This document shows, piece by piece, positions 26,048-35,887 of a DNA stretch of 64,000 nt. Each line of letters begins with the position of its first letter. Position 1 is the first letter of the stretch. The notes beneath the pieces are model-generated. The model saw nothing but the letters and a program-made list of their open reading frames with translations, was not told the origin of the DNA and searched no databases. Both the position numbers and the translations under genes were made by a program. The DNA comes from Bacillus sp. 165 (GTDB lineage: Bacteria; Bacillota; Bacilli; Bacillales; Bacillaceae_G), in the NCBI RefSeq assembly GCF_017742235.1, contig NZ_JAGHKQ010000005.1, forward strand, positions 124,001 to 188,000. The letters are read 5' to 3'.

Positions 26048-27353
26048 ATGCGTGAAGATCGGAAGTGCTTTGCTCGGTTACCGACTCTTCTGTGTGTTCT
26101 TTTATACGTTCAATATCTGCACCTAGTGCAGCCAGTTTACCATGGAAATTTACATACCCTCGGTCAAGATGCTTGAGTTCTGTTACGCGAGTGTATCCGT
26201 CTGAAACAAGGCCGGCTAGAATTAATGCAGCAGCGGCACGCAAGTCTGTTGCTGCTACTTCAGCTCCTTGTAAATCAGATGGACCATTCATGATAACGGA
26301 ACGACCTTCGATTTTAATATCTGCATTCATGCGGCGGAATTCTTCAACGTGCATAAAACGGTTTTCGAACACCGTTTCTGTAATCATGCTCGTTCCTTCC
26401 GCTTTCAAAAGAAGGGACATCATTTGGGATTGCATATCTGTAGGGAATCCCGGATGCGGCATCGTTTTAATGTCCACAGCCTTCAGCTTTTCAGGACCAA
26501 TGATGCGAACACCTTCTTCCTCATCAATGATTGTAACGCCCATTTCTCTCATTTTCGCTGTCATAGAGCTAATATGCTCCGGAACTGCGTTTTCGATTAA
26601 AACATTTCCACCTGTAATCGCTGCAGCAACCATGAAAGTTCCTGTTTCAATTCGGTCAGGAATAATATTATGGCGAGTTCCATATAATTTGTTGACACCT
26701 TGAATACGAATCGTGCCTGTTCCTGCACCTCGTACTTTTGCGCCCATTCCATTTAAGAAATTCGCTAAGTCAACGATTTCTGGTTCTTTTGCAGCATTTT
26801 CAATTACTGTCGTACCTTCTGCCAATACTGCAGCAGACATAATATTTTCTGTTGCTCCTACGCTTGGGAAATCAAGATATACTTTCGCCCCGCGTAATTT
26901 TCCTTCTGTGTATGCTTCTACAAAGCCATTGCCTACCTGTACCTTTGCACCCATTGCTTCAAAGCCCTTTAGGTGAAGATCAATAGGACGGGAACCGATT
27001 GCACAACCTCCAGGCAATGCAATTCTTGCGCGTCCTGTGCGAGCAAGAAGCGGACCCATAACTTGAACAGACGCACGCATTTTCCGTACATATTCAAAAG
27101 GCGCTTCAATATTAAGCTCCTTTGATGCATCTACAATTACTTGACCGTTTTCGAATGATACTTCTGCATTTAGATGTCGTAACACTTCATTAATTGTATA
27201 CACATCGGAAAGAGCTGGTACGTCACATATAACATTTTTTCCTTCACTCGCTAATAAAGATGCAGCGATTACTGGTAAAACAGCATTTTTAGCGCCCTCT
27301 ACACGCACAACACCATTCAACCGATTTCCGCCACGGACGATGATTTTTTCCAA
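26046..27353 (-). CDS. murA: UDP-N-acetylglucosamine 1-carboxyvinyltransferase MurA
   Basis: First committed step of peptidoglycan synthesis: transfers enolpyruvate from PEP to UDP-GlcNAc in the cytosol; the target of fosfomycin. The 435-residue product begins (L/M)[13 protein letters not shown], with K22/N23 in EGAKNA and the catalytic Cys C117 in [14 protein letters not shown] 27353 is the start: GGAGGGG lies six bases upstream and the product then aligns with B. subtilis MurAA. The longer ATG frame at 27395 lacks an SD. The ywmB-murA order is conserved in Bacillus. Confidence 0.95.
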   Translation of the reverse strand: MEKIIVRGGNRLNGVVRVEGAKNAVLPVIAASLLASEGKNVICDVPALSDVYTINEVLRHLNAEVSFENGQVIVDASKELNIEAPFEYVRKMRASVQVMGPLLARTGRARIALPGGCAIGSRPIDLHLKGFEAMGAKVQVGNGFVEAYTEGKLRGAKVYLDFPSVGATENIMSAAVLAEGTTVIENAAKEPEIVDLANFLNGMGAKVRGAGTGTIRIQGVNKLYGTRHNIIPDRIETGTFMVAAAITGGNVLIENAVPEHISSMTAKMREMGVTIIDEEEGVRIIGPEKLKAVDIKTMPHPGFPTDMQSQMMSLLLKAEGTSMITETVFENRFMHVEEFRRMNADIKIEGRSVIMNGPSDLQGAEVAATDLRAAAALILAGLVSDGYTRVTELKHLDRGYVNFHGKLAALGADIERIKEHTEESVTEQSTSDLHA

Positions 27354-27400
27354 GTTATTCCCCTCCGTGTCAATATTTTCACGTTTCATTTTCAATCTAT

Positions 27401-28132
27401 TTAATACTCAGACGTAATAATTGGTGTGCCAACCACTATGGCCGTCTTGTTGTTTGTTTTACGCAAAGCCACTTGTACATTCATTTTCTCTCTCTCTGTC
27501 AGAAGAGCGTCATTCCACTTTTTAGTATATGCTGATACCGAAACGAATGCTTCTTCCTCTACTGCTTCAATGGGCTTTGCTGAAAAAGATGTTAAGATTT
27601 GACTTGCTTGTTTTTGCAAAACACCTTCCATATTATCACTCAAAACCCCTCGAACACAAGTATAAATTGTAGGTTTTTGGCTAAAAATTTTATCCATTTC
27701 TTTACGAATTTGGGCTGAAAACGCTCTCTTTTTTTTATCGTCCCAATGCTGCCCTTTTACTTCGTAAATTAGAAATGTTTGATACTTAGTATTGACCTTT
27801 GTGGCTGATACAACCAGTCTTTCTTCGTAATTTGATAATTTTTTTACAGCCGTTGCTTTATATTGACCTTCCTTATGCTCTATCGTCCATTTGACATCGC
27901 CAGAACGCTTCTGTACATCCTCTAGCAGCTCATTGAACGTATGTAAATCAGTCACAGAGTACTTCTCTTCACGTGCGTATAAAGACCAGCCTGTAAGCTT
28001 GATGTCCTTCTCTTTATAGACATCCGCTATTTGGGCCAGCTTATCTGTTTCAAGTGCCGCATGATCGTAGCCAACTAGAAAAATTACAATCCCTGCTGTT
28101 ACAGCCATTAAAGCTTGCATCATTTTCCCCAT
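27401..28132 (-). CDS. ywmB: YwmB family protein
   Basis: A 243-residue exported or membrane-anchored protein of the YwmB family (TATA-box-binding-like fold), function unknown. It has an N-terminal hydrophobic signal ([19 protein letters not shown]) and conserved [18 protein letters not shown] near 45-62. It lies 47 bases before the murA TTG and is probably co-transcribed with it. The position between murA and ywzB is as in B. subtilis. Confidence 0.88.
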   Translation of the reverse strand: MGKMMQALMAVTAGIVIFLVGYDHAALETDKLAQIADVYKEKDIKLTGWSLYAREEKYSVTDLHTFNELLEDVQKRSGDVKWTIEHKEGQYKATAVKKLSNYEERLVVSATKVNTKYQTFLIYEVKGQHWDDKKKRAFSAQIRKEMDKIFSQKPTIYTCVRGVLSDNMEGVLQKQASQILTSFSAKPIEAVEEEAFVSVSAYTKKWNDALLTEREKMNVQVALRKTNNKTAIVVGTPIITSEY

Positions 28133-28270
28133 CGTTTCTCCCGCCTTTCCTAGTACCCATTGTTAACAGGGGATAGGAGATGTATACGAAAAAACGGGGG
28201 ATTTTGGTTTACAAATTTCGTGGAATTGTCTAGAGAAGAAGGCGGACCGTGTCCACTTTTCTTACACAAA

Positions 28271-28507
28271 TTATTTAAAAATATATGGCAATGATTTAGA
28301 ATACCCTAAGTAGTCTAAAAAGAAGTTGCTAACCGCTACTCCAATCGCAACAGTTACTAAAATTAAAAGCACTCTCGCTTGCAAAACCCGCCCTTTTTTT
28401 ATCAATCGTTCATAATGAACGCCTTGCAGCGCCCACCAAGTAAGAGTAATAAATAGTAAATGCGAGCATATGGCAATAAGTGCATGTTGCCCTAACATTA
28501 ACTCCAT
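28271..28507 (-). CDS. ywzB: DUF1146 small membrane protein YwzB
   Basis: A 78-residue protein with two hydrophobic helices (ALIAICSHLLFITLTWWAL and VLLILVTVAIGVAVSNFFL) separated by a basic loop (HYERLIKKGRVLQAR). This is the YwzB/DUF1146 layout. ATG 28507 has AAGGTG six bases upstream. In B. subtilis ywzB lies close to the atp operon; here the nuo operon is inserted between them. Confidence 0.85.
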   Translation of the reverse strand: MELMLGQHALIAICSHLLFITLTWWALQGVHYERLIKKGRVLQARVLLILVTVAIGVAVSNFFLDYLGYSKSLPYIFK

Positions 28508-28533
28508 GCTTTTCACCTTCTCAAAGGAAAATA

Positions 28534-28566
28534 AAAAGTGCAGAGCATCCATGTCTCTGCACTTTT
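28534..28566 (-). terminator. Terminator of the nuo operon
   Basis: Twelve-base perfect stem AAAAGTGCAGAG with CTCTGCACTTTT and a nine-base loop, followed on the minus strand by TTTTTATTTT. It lies just after nuoN and partly upstream of ywzB. Confidence 0.9.
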
Positions 28567-28586
28567 GTCTTGTACATTATATCATT

Positions 28587-30098
28587 TTATTTTCCAGGCG
28601 TCATAAAATCGCGAAAATCAAAATTCGTAAAGAAAAAGTCATATCCAAGCGCAGGAAGAATACCGAGAAGAACAGTTCCTGCTGCACAAAGTACGATAAC
28701 AACTGTTATATTCCAAGGAAGCGATACCTTTCCTGCTCCCTTACGGAAAAATATTTGCTGAAGCACGCGGAAATAGTAATAGAACGATATGACCGTTCCT
28801 GCCATCATAACGGAAGCTAACACATAATGTGCCGGCTCCACTACAAACGCCCCGATAAAGATATTTACTTTTCCAATAAAGCCTGCCGTTCCAGGAAATC
28901 CTGCCAGCGATAGAATAAAGACTGCCATCATAACGGCCGCAAACGGCGAACGGCGGTATAATCCAGCAAATACATCCAGTCCTTCGCTTGCTGATGTACG
29001 AAGCAGTGCGTGAATGATGGCAAATACGCCGATGTTCATCAGTATATATGCGAGCATATAAAACCACATGCTGTCAATCATAAACGGTGATAATGCCACA
29101 AGCGGCACAAGCAGGTAACCGGCATGTGCAATGCTCGAATATGCGAATAGCCGTTTAACATTTTTGTATTGCTTTAAAGCAGCAGTATTACCCGCAACTA
29201 TTGTAATACCAGCTAAAACTGCAATATACATTTTCATATCTGCTAAGAAAGATGCCGTTCCGCTTGCATCTGGAATCGTCGCAAACACAGATAGGAAAAT
29301 ACGCAAAATAATTACAAATCCGGCAATTTTGGAAACTGCACCGAGAAAGGCTGTAACCGGAGTTGGCGCTCCTTGATACACATCCGGCGCCCACAGATGA
29401 AAGGGAACCGCTGCCAGCTTAAAGGATAAACCGACAAACATAAGCAAAAATGACAGAGATAATAAGAAAGCAATATCGCTGTTGATGGATTGCACAAGTC
29501 GGCTCTGCAATTCTAAAAGGTTCGTCGTTCCTGTTACTCCGTACAGATAGCTCATTCCAAACAACGTAATAGCAGTGGAGATTCCGCCATTAATTACGTA
29601 TTTCATCGCTGCCTCGTTAGATGCGCAGCTGCGCTTGCGAATGCCAACAAGGATAAACGAAGAAAGCGACAATAACTCAAGTCCGACAAATAACGTAATT
29701 AAATCCGCGCTGGATGCCATGAACATGGCGCCAAGCAAGGCAGTTAAAAATAAGTAATAATACTCGCCTTTATCTGTAATCGGATCTTTTTCCGTATCGC
29801 TGAGTGCCAAGAAAAACACAAGTCCTGCACCAACCAATAATAGTGTTTTGAATGCTTTGGCAAAGCTGTCCAAACGGAACGTTCCGTATAAAATTTCCAC
29901 AACCGGTTCATTATAAAGTAAAATAAGCGAAGCCAAGGCAAGAACAACAGCCCCAAGTCCGATAAAACCGAGTACTCGCTGATTTATGCGATGTCCTGCC
30001 AATAAATCCAGTAGCGATAGAAGGATGGCTGCCAACACGATAATAAATTCCGGTGTCATCGTTTTCCAATCAAAGCTAAGAAGTGTATGCAAATCCAT
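28587..30098 (-). CDS. nuoN: Complex I subunit N (antiporter-like)
   Basis: A 503-residue integral membrane subunit with about 14 helices, part of the proton-pumping arm of respiratory complex I. Family marks include the helix-5 glutamate region (LFVGLELLSLSSFILVG), the lysine in LSFKLAAVPFHLWAPDVYQG, and PTPVTAFLGAVSKIAG. It is the last gene of the operon, six bases after nuoM and followed by a strong terminator. Confidence 0.95.
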   Translation of the reverse strand: MDLHTLLSFDWKTMTPEFIIVLAAILLSLLDLLAGHRINQRVLGFIGLGAVVLALASLILLYNEPVVEILYGTFRLDSFAKAFKTLLLVGAGLVFFLALSDTEKDPITDKGEYYYLFLTALLGAMFMASSADLITLFVGLELLSLSSFILVGIRKRSCASNEAAMKYVINGGISTAITLFGMSYLYGVTGTTNLLELQSRLVQSINSDIAFLLSLSFLLMFVGLSFKLAAVPFHLWAPDVYQGAPTPVTAFLGAVSKIAGFVIILRIFLSVFATIPDASGTASFLADMKMYIAVLAGITIVAGNTAALKQYKNVKRLFAYSSIAHAGYLLVPLVALSPFMIDSMWFYMLAYILMNIGVFAIIHALLRTSASEGLDVFAGLYRRSPFAAVMMAVFILSLAGFPGTAGFIGKVNIFIGAFVVEPAHYVLASVMMAGTVISFYYYFRVLQQIFFRKGAGKVSLPWNITVVIVLCAAGTVLLGILPALGYDFFFTNFDFRDFMTPGK

Positions 30099-30104
30099 TC
30101 TATC

Positions 30105-31616
30105 CTACCCCCCTATCCCTAATGTTTGAAGCGTAGTGCTGATCGGCTCAGCCAATATGCTCGGCATAATGCCGATAGCTACAATCAAAAATATCAACGT
30201 AATTATAGGAATAAACTCCCATCCTCTTACATCAGCTGCGGTTCTATACGATTCCTTGTGAGTACCGAATGTCATCCCTAATACCGCTCGCAGTAAGTAG
30301 GCCGCGGTTAAAATAATTCCAAGCGTACCAACTGCCGCGATAATCGGCATACTGTTAAACAATCCTAAAAATGCGAAAAACTCGCTGACGAAGCCGGACA
30401 TACTTGGAAGTCCAAGGGATGCCATTGCACCTGCCAATAAAAATCCGGATAAAATCGGAGTCTTTTTCGCTAAAGCACCGAGACGCTCGATATTAGATGT
30501 ACCGAAGCGTTCCTCGATGAGACCGAGCAGAAAGAATAACAGTGCTGCAATTAAACCATGAGATACGACTTGGAAAATGGCGCCTTGTACACCCGCTGTA
30601 TTTAAGGATGCCAAGCCCAATAACACGATGCCCATATGGGAAATACTTGAGTATGCCAGTACCTTTCGGAAATCGGTTTGGATGAGGGCTAGAAAAGCCC
30701 CGTACAATAAATTGATTACACCTAAAATGGCTAGCAGCACCGCAAATTTTTCAAACTGCTCAGGAAACAACCCCATTCCGAAACGAATCATTCCGTATGC
30801 CCCGATTTTTAATAACACCCCGGCATGAAGCATAACAACGGGGGGAGGTGCCTGCACGTGAACGTGCACCATCCAGCGATGCAGCGGAAAGATTGGCAGC
30901 TTGATGCCAAATGCCACAAGCAAGGCAAGGAACAACCCGACACGCAGCGATTCAGAAATCGGTGCAAACAAATGAGCTTGGTCATCATTCAATAAATCCT
31001 GAAGCATTTCCATATTTGCTGTTCCTGTACGGGCAAATAAAATGGTAAAAACAATCAGCAGGATAGCCGAGCCAATCCCGTTATAAATCAAGAAGCTGTA
31101 TGCCGCTTTTTCGCTTGCAAACTTTCCAAAGCGTCCTACAAGGAAAAACATCGGGACAAGCGTCAATTCAAAAAAGATAAAGAACAACACTAGGTTTTCA
31201 GCAGCAAATACACCGAGCATCCCAATTTCGAGAATTAGCAGCAGCATGTAAAAACCGCGCACCTGCTGTTTGATAGAAAACGCCGCAATAGCCACCAATG
31301 TGCCAAGTACGGCTGTAAGCAGCATCATAACGAACGAAAAGCCGTCAATGCCAAGCTCATACGGGACATTGAAGAACTTCCCATTGAGCTCTGTAAAGTT
31401 ACCAAATTGAATCCAGTCCGCTTTTTGAGAAAATCTATCAAACGAAGAGCCTGATAAGTAGGTTCCGTATAGTATTACAGAACATGCCAACGGTAAGATT
31501 GTAGCTGCCGTCCCGACAAAGCGGGCCGTACTGCTCTCCTCTTTCGGAACGAATAGCAATGCCAAAACGCCTAAAAGCGGGGAGAAGATAAACATGGTTA
31601 AAAAGAAGCTGTTCAT
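30105..31616 (-). CDS. nuoM: Complex I subunit M (antiporter-like)
   Basis: A 503-residue membrane subunit homologous to Mrp-type cation antiporters. Motifs are FFIFFELTLVPMFFLVGRFG (key Glu in helix 5), KLPIFPLHRWMVHVHVQAPP and LHAGVLLKIGAYGMIRFG. Its ATG overlaps the nuoL stop (TAATG), implying coupled translation. It forms one of the proton channels of the membrane arm. Confidence 0.95.
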   Translation of the reverse strand: MNSFFLTMFIFSPLLGVLALLFVPKEESSTARFVGTAATILPLACSVILYGTYLSGSSFDRFSQKADWIQFGNFTELNGKFFNVPYELGIDGFSFVMMLLTAVLGTLVAIAAFSIKQQVRGFYMLLLILEIGMLGVFAAENLVLFFIFFELTLVPMFFLVGRFGKFASEKAAYSFLIYNGIGSAILLIVFTILFARTGTANMEMLQDLLNDDQAHLFAPISESLRVGLFLALLVAFGIKLPIFPLHRWMVHVHVQAPPPVVMLHAGVLLKIGAYGMIRFGMGLFPEQFEKFAVLLAILGVINLLYGAFLALIQTDFRKVLAYSSISHMGIVLLGLASLNTAGVQGAIFQVVSHGLIAALLFFLLGLIEERFGTSNIERLGALAKKTPILSGFLLAGAMASLGLPSMSGFVSEFFAFLGLFNSMPIIAAVGTLGIILTAAYLLRAVLGMTFGTHKESYRTAADVRGWEFIPIITLIFLIVAIGIMPSILAEPISTTLQTLGIGG

Positions 31617-33469
31617 TATAAGTACCCCCCTGTCACGGCAAGAATCACGAGCAGAATTGCTAAGCTGACAAATGCCACCGCTCCGTATACTTGAACTTGA
31701 CCGTTTTGCAGCCTGGATCCGCTCAATGCGATTCCCTTAACCAGCGCTGCAATCCCCTGTGCAATGCCTTCAACCACAATTTTTTCAATATACTTAAGTA
31801 CCACAGCGATCCCCTTTACCAGTGGCAGAATGGTTACTCCATATATTTCATCAATATAGTATTTATGCTGCAATATGCTATACCCTAGCGATTCCTCGTT
31901 TTCCTCTGCGTCCCTGCCTCTTCCATACCTCATGTATGCTAAGAAAATACCGGCAAAGGACACAAGCGTTGCAACAATAGTAATCCAAATAGGGCCATGC
32001 CCTTCATGGACCGTAAAGGCTACGTCTTCTGTCAGCCAATCCCCTAAAAATGTCCCAAACCAAGGTGTGTTGATATAACCGGCTACAACAGCCAAAACCC
32101 CTAGTACCATCATCGGAATCGTCATCACACTTGGGGATTCATGGACTCCCTTATATTCCATTCGCGGTTTCCCTGTGAAGACAAGAAAGTACAGACGGAA
32201 CATGTAAAATGCGGTGAAAAATGCCGCTACAACAGCTACCCAGAATAAGGCATAGTTGCCATGCTCCCAAGCTGCGGTCAAAATCTCTTCCTTACTGAAG
32301 AAACCGGAGAAAAGCGGTACGCCGCTGATGGCAAGCGCCCCAATTAAAAACAGCATACTGGTCATCTTCATTTTATGGAACAGGCCGCCCATTTTTTTAA
32401 TGTTTTGTGTATGTACAGCATGAATCACGCTGCCCGCCGCCAAGAAGAGCAAAGCTTTGAAAAAGGCATGTGTTGTTAAGTGGAATACTCCTGCAACATA
32501 TCCCCCAGAACCTAACGCCAGCATCATATAACCGAGCTGACTCACTGTTGAGTAAGCAAGTACGCGCTTAATATCTGTTTGCACAAGACCGATGGAAGCA
32601 GCAAAAATAGCTGTAAATCCTCCAATAAAGGCAACGGTCATCATTGCGGTATCACTTGCTTCAAACAACGGAAACATCGTCGCTACTAAATATACACCTG
32701 CAGCAACCATCGTAGCGGCATGGATTAATGCTGATACTGGAGTCGGACCCTCCATCGCATCCGGTAGCCATGTATGAAGTGGGAATTGACCTGATTTTCC
32801 TATTGCTCCAACGAAAATTAAAATTGCCGTCAGCGTAATCATAGATTCGGAGATGTCACCGGCTTGAATGGCTTGAAAAATATCATTGTATTCAAAGCTG
32901 CCAACCTGCCAGAATAATAGAATCATCCCAATAAATAATCCCACATCTCCAATACGCGTCATAATGAACGCTTTTTTTGCAGCAGCCTTTGCTTCTTCCT
33001 TAAAGAAGTAAAAGCCGATGAGCAGGAAGGATCCAAGTCCCACGAGCTCCCAAAAAATATAAAGCTGTAATAGATTCGTAGACAATACGAGTCCCAGCAT
33101 CGCAAATGTAAATAATCCCAAGTATGCATAGAAAATATGAAGTCTCTCATCCCCATGCATGTATCCCTTTGAATAAAGATGCACCAGTAAGCTGACAAGC
33201 GTAACAATAAACAGCATAAGTGCATTTAACGCATTGACCTCAAATCCAAATGTAATGGAGACATCCCCCATTTGCAGCCAGCTCCATTCGTCTTTGAATG
33301 TAGAAGCTGACAAGCGTTCAATCAATACGAGAATTGCACCTGCAAAAGAAAGCAAGGTAAGTGCTATGCCAATATAGCTGCTGCCCTGTTTCAATTTCTT
33401 GCCAACGAGGAGCAATAACCCAAACGATACAAGCGGGAAAAGCGGTATAAGCCAAGCATATTCCATCAT
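31616..33469 (-). CDS. nuoL: Complex I subunit L (antiporter-like)
   Basis: A 617-residue distal membrane-arm subunit. The family core is present: YIFWELVGLGSFLLIGFYFF, GKSGQFPLHTWLPDAMEGPT, SALIHAATMVAAGVYLVATM and HAFFKALLFLAAGSVIHAVH. The C-terminal part (about 530-617) supplies the long amphipathic lateral helix typical of NuoL. Two adjacent ATGs are possible; the first has GGAGGG seven bases upstream. It overlaps nuoM by one base. Confidence 0.95.
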   Translation of the reverse strand: MMEYAWLIPLFPLVSFGLLLLVGKKLKQGSSYIGIALTLLSFAGAILVLIERLSASTFKDEWSWLQMGDVSITFGFEVNALNALMLFIVTLVSLLVHLYSKGYMHGDERLHIFYAYLGLFTFAMLGLVLSTNLLQLYIFWELVGLGSFLLIGFYFFKEEAKAAAKKAFIMTRIGDVGLFIGMILLFWQVGSFEYNDIFQAIQAGDISESMITLTAILIFVGAIGKSGQFPLHTWLPDAMEGPTPVSALIHAATMVAAGVYLVATMFPLFEASDTAMMTVAFIGGFTAIFAASIGLVQTDIKRVLAYSTVSQLGYMMLALGSGGYVAGVFHLTTHAFFKALLFLAAGSVIHAVHTQNIKKMGGLFHKMKMTSMLFLIGALAISGVPLFSGFFSKEEILTAAWEHGNYALFWVAVVAAFFTAFYMFRLYFLVFTGKPRMEYKGVHESPSVMTIPMMVLGVLAVVAGYINTPWFGTFLGDWLTEDVAFTVHEGHGPIWITIVATLVSFAGIFLAYMRYGRGRDAEENEESLGYSILQHKYYIDEIYGVTILPLVKGIAVVLKYIEKIVVEGIAQGIAALVKGIALSGSRLQNGQVQVYGAVAFVSLAILLVILAVTGGYL

Positions 33470-33484
33470 CGTATTACCCTCCCC

Positions 33485-33799
33485 CTAATGCTTCAATGAA
33501 TCCATTTCATCTGTATTAACAGTTGCGCGGTTTCGGTATAACGCAATCAGAATAGCCAGTCCAACCGCCGCTTCCGACGCAGCTACCGTAATGGTAAACA
33601 ACGAGAAAATTTGTCCCGTGATGTTAGGGAACATTCCAAGCTTACTGAATGCCACTAAATTTAAGTTCGCCGCATTCAGCATAAGCTCAATGCAAATCAA
33701 GACGATAACCGTGTTGCGTTTGGTCAGCGCACCATACAAGCCAATGCAAAACAGGATGATTGCAAGAGAGAGATAAGCAGAAACAGGAATGTTACTCAT
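33485..33799 (-). CDS. nuoK: Complex I subunit K
   Basis: A 104-residue, three-helix membrane subunit of the proton pathway. Conserved acidic residues lie in [14 protein letters not shown] and in the third-helix [22 protein letters not shown] 33799 is chosen because the product then has family length and begins at [13 protein letters not shown]; it overlaps the end of nuoJ by eight bases. The gap to nuoL is 15 bases. Confidence 0.95.
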   Translation of the reverse strand: MSNIPVSAYLSLAIILFCIGLYGALTKRNTVIVLICIELMLNAANLNLVAFSKLGMFPNITGQIFSLFTITVAASEAAVGLAILIALYRNRATVNTDEMDSLKH

Positions 33800-34325
33800 C
33801 AGATTTCGCCTCCTCTGTTCCATCATCTTTCTTTGCCAAAATAATCGCTCCTACAAGCGCAGTCAAAAGCAGCACAGAGGTCAATTCAAACGGAATGATA
33901 TACTTAGAGTACAACGTGAGGCCAATCTGCTTTGTATTCTCTTCATAAAGCGCCGGCTGTTGACTCAGTGATGAACCGGTAAAATCTAAGTTGTAAACTG
34001 CCGTATACAGCACCACCCCGAATGCTATTACTCCAATAAGGATAAGAAAGCGCTGCAGCACACTTCCACTTGTTTCTGTTTCGTCATTATGCTTTGTCAG
34101 CATAATGCCAAAAATCATAATGATAGTAACTGCTCCCGAGTAGATGAGCACTTGCACTACAGCTACAAACTCGGCAGACAGCATTACATACAAGCCCGCG
34201 ATACTTAAGAAGGTAAAGACAAGCGCGAGCACCATATGCATGACTTTCGTTAAATTTAGCATCAAAATACCGCCTAAGATAGCGATCAATGCTAATACTG
34301 AAAACACCAGCAGCTCACCGCTCAT
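33792..34325 (-). CDS. nuoJ: Complex I subunit J
   Basis: A 177-residue membrane subunit with five helices. The diagnostic segment is [24 protein letters not shown], the NuoJ pi-bulge helix. The ATG overlaps the nuoI stop by four bases, and the 3' end overlaps nuoK. The acidic C-terminal end ([13 protein letters not shown]) is hydrophilic. Confidence 0.95.
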   Translation of the reverse strand: MSGELLVFSVLALIAILGGILMLNLTKVMHMVLALVFTFLSIAGLYVMLSAEFVAVVQVLIYSGAVTIIMIFGIMLTKHNDETETSGSVLQRFLILIGVIAFGVVLYTAVYNLDFTGSSLSQQPALYEENTKQIGLTLYSKYIIPFELTSVLLLTALVGAIILAKKDDGTEEAKSDE

Positions 34326-34741
34326 GCCTTATTCTCCTTTCTCACGTTTGTATCGTTTTCATCGAGCCATTCTAAATTTTTAAATAAATCATCCCGCGTA
34401 TATTCCGCCAGCTCAAAATTATTTGTCATTACGATTGCCTCTGTTGGACATACCTCCGTACAAAGATCGCAAAGAATACAAATTTCAAAATTAATATCAT
34501 ACGTATCTATAATTTTTCCTTTTTTCGTCGGGTCCGGATGTTTTTTTCCTGTTAACTGAATGCAATCGGTAGGACAAATTTGCGCACACTGATTACACAC
34601 AATACACTTTTCTGGATAAAATTTTTGAATCCCTCGAAAACGGTCCGGCAGCGGAAGCGGCTGATTTGGATAATCATACGTAACTTTTGTTTTCGTCAAG
34701 TTGCTAAGAGTATATTTCAGGCCTTTCAATAACCCTACCAT
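34322..34741 (-). CDS. nuoI: Complex I subunit I, 2x[4Fe-4S] ferredoxin-like
   Basis: A 139-residue peripheral subunit carrying clusters N6a and N6b. Two Cys sets are present: CIVCNQCAQICPTDCIQ and CILCDLCTEVCPTEAIV. It relays electrons toward NuoB. A 144-base gap without a recognisable gene separates it from nuoH, unusual for this tightly packed operon. Confidence 0.95.
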   Translation of the reverse strand: MVGLLKGLKYTLSNLTKTKVTYDYPNQPLPLPDRFRGIQKFYPEKCIVCNQCAQICPTDCIQLTGKKHPDPTKKGKIIDTYDINFEICILCDLCTEVCPTEAIVMTNNFELAEYTRDDLFKNLEWLDENDTNVRKENKA

Positions 34742-34885
34742 GCCATCAACCCCTTATTTGAATTTCTGTAACCGGCTCCTTCAGACGCAACGGACAAAAT
34801 TCTCCGCTCTATTGTGCAGCCGAGATCCTTAGCTGACAGCGCTTTGCCGGTGGAATGTTTCTCTCAAACCTTATATTCTTGCCAT

Positions 34886-35887
34886 TTAGAAAAACAATTC
34901 CTTTAATAAAGCTGTGAGAAAAATGTTTGCAAGTGCCACAGGGAGCAGCACTTTCCAACCAAATTCCATCAGTTGGTCTGCACGAAGACGAGGGAACGTC
35001 ACCCGGAACCAAATGAGCAAGAAGACTACGGCACTAAATTTTAATGCAAACCATACAGCCCCAGGAATAAATCCTAAAAAGGCAACTGGCTGCCATCCTC
35101 CTAAGTACAGAACGGTTGTTAACGAAGCCATAGCGAAGAAGTATACATATTCAGAAAGCATAAAGAACGCCCAGCGAAACCCTGAATATTCCGTATGATA
35201 TCCGGAAACGAGCTCAGATTCTGCTTCCGGCAAGTCAAACGGTGTACGATTCAATTCAGATACCGCTGCAATTAAGAAAACAAGAAATCCGATTGGTTGT
35301 ACGAATATATGCCACACATGCTTTTGCGATTCAACAATATCATTTAAATTCAAGGAGCCTGCTAGAAGCACCACACCCAATACGCTCATAACGAGCGGGA
35401 TTTCGTAGGAAATCATTTGGGCTGCAGCACGCATCCCTCCAAGCAAGGAGTATTTGTTATTAGAAGCCCATCCTCCCGTCACCACACCGATAGTAGTGAT
35501 ACCAGAAATTGCGATATAGTATAAAAGCCCTACACCAATATCCGCAAACTGAAATTTGTCGGTAAAGGGGATGGTCGCAAGCACCATAAATGCTGGAGCA
35601 AATGCAAGAACCGGCGCAAGAATAAATAATGGCTTATCAGCTGCTTTTGGAATCGTATCCTCTTTTATAAGAAGCTTTAATACATCTGCAACAGTCTGCA
35701 AGAGACCAAAGCGCCCGCCGACTTGGTTTGGCCCGACCCGTCCCTGCATAAAGCCCATGACCTTACGCTCAGCCAGAATGCCATATGTAACAAACCCTAA
35801 TACTACAAGCAACAAAATCACTGCTAACCCAAAAAAGATAAAGAAGTTCGTCCAACCAGGAGTAGATTCTAAAAGGTTTTCAATCAT
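34886..35887 (-). CDS. nuoH: Complex I subunit H
   Basis: A 333-residue membrane subunit with eight helices that forms most of the quinone entry chamber. Signatures: ERKVMGFMQGRVGPNQVGG, AELNRTPFDLPEAESELVSG-type sequence (here SELNRTPFDLPEAESELVSG) and GYHTEYSGFRWAFFMLSEY. ATG 35887 overlaps the nuoD stop as TGATG; a TTG one codon earlier is the alternative. Confidence 0.95.
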   Translation of the reverse strand: MIENLLESTPGWTNFFIFFGLAVILLLVVLGFVTYGILAERKVMGFMQGRVGPNQVGGRFGLLQTVADVLKLLIKEDTIPKAADKPLFILAPVLAFAPAFMVLATIPFTDKFQFADIGVGLLYYIAISGITTIGVVTGGWASNNKYSLLGGMRAAAQMISYEIPLVMSVLGVVLLAGSLNLNDIVESQKHVWHIFVQPIGFLVFLIAAVSELNRTPFDLPEAESELVSGYHTEYSGFRWAFFMLSEYVYFFAMASLTTVLYLGGWQPVAFLGFIPGAVWFALKFSAVVFLLIWFRVTFPRLRADQLMEFGWKVLLPVALANIFLTALLKELFF

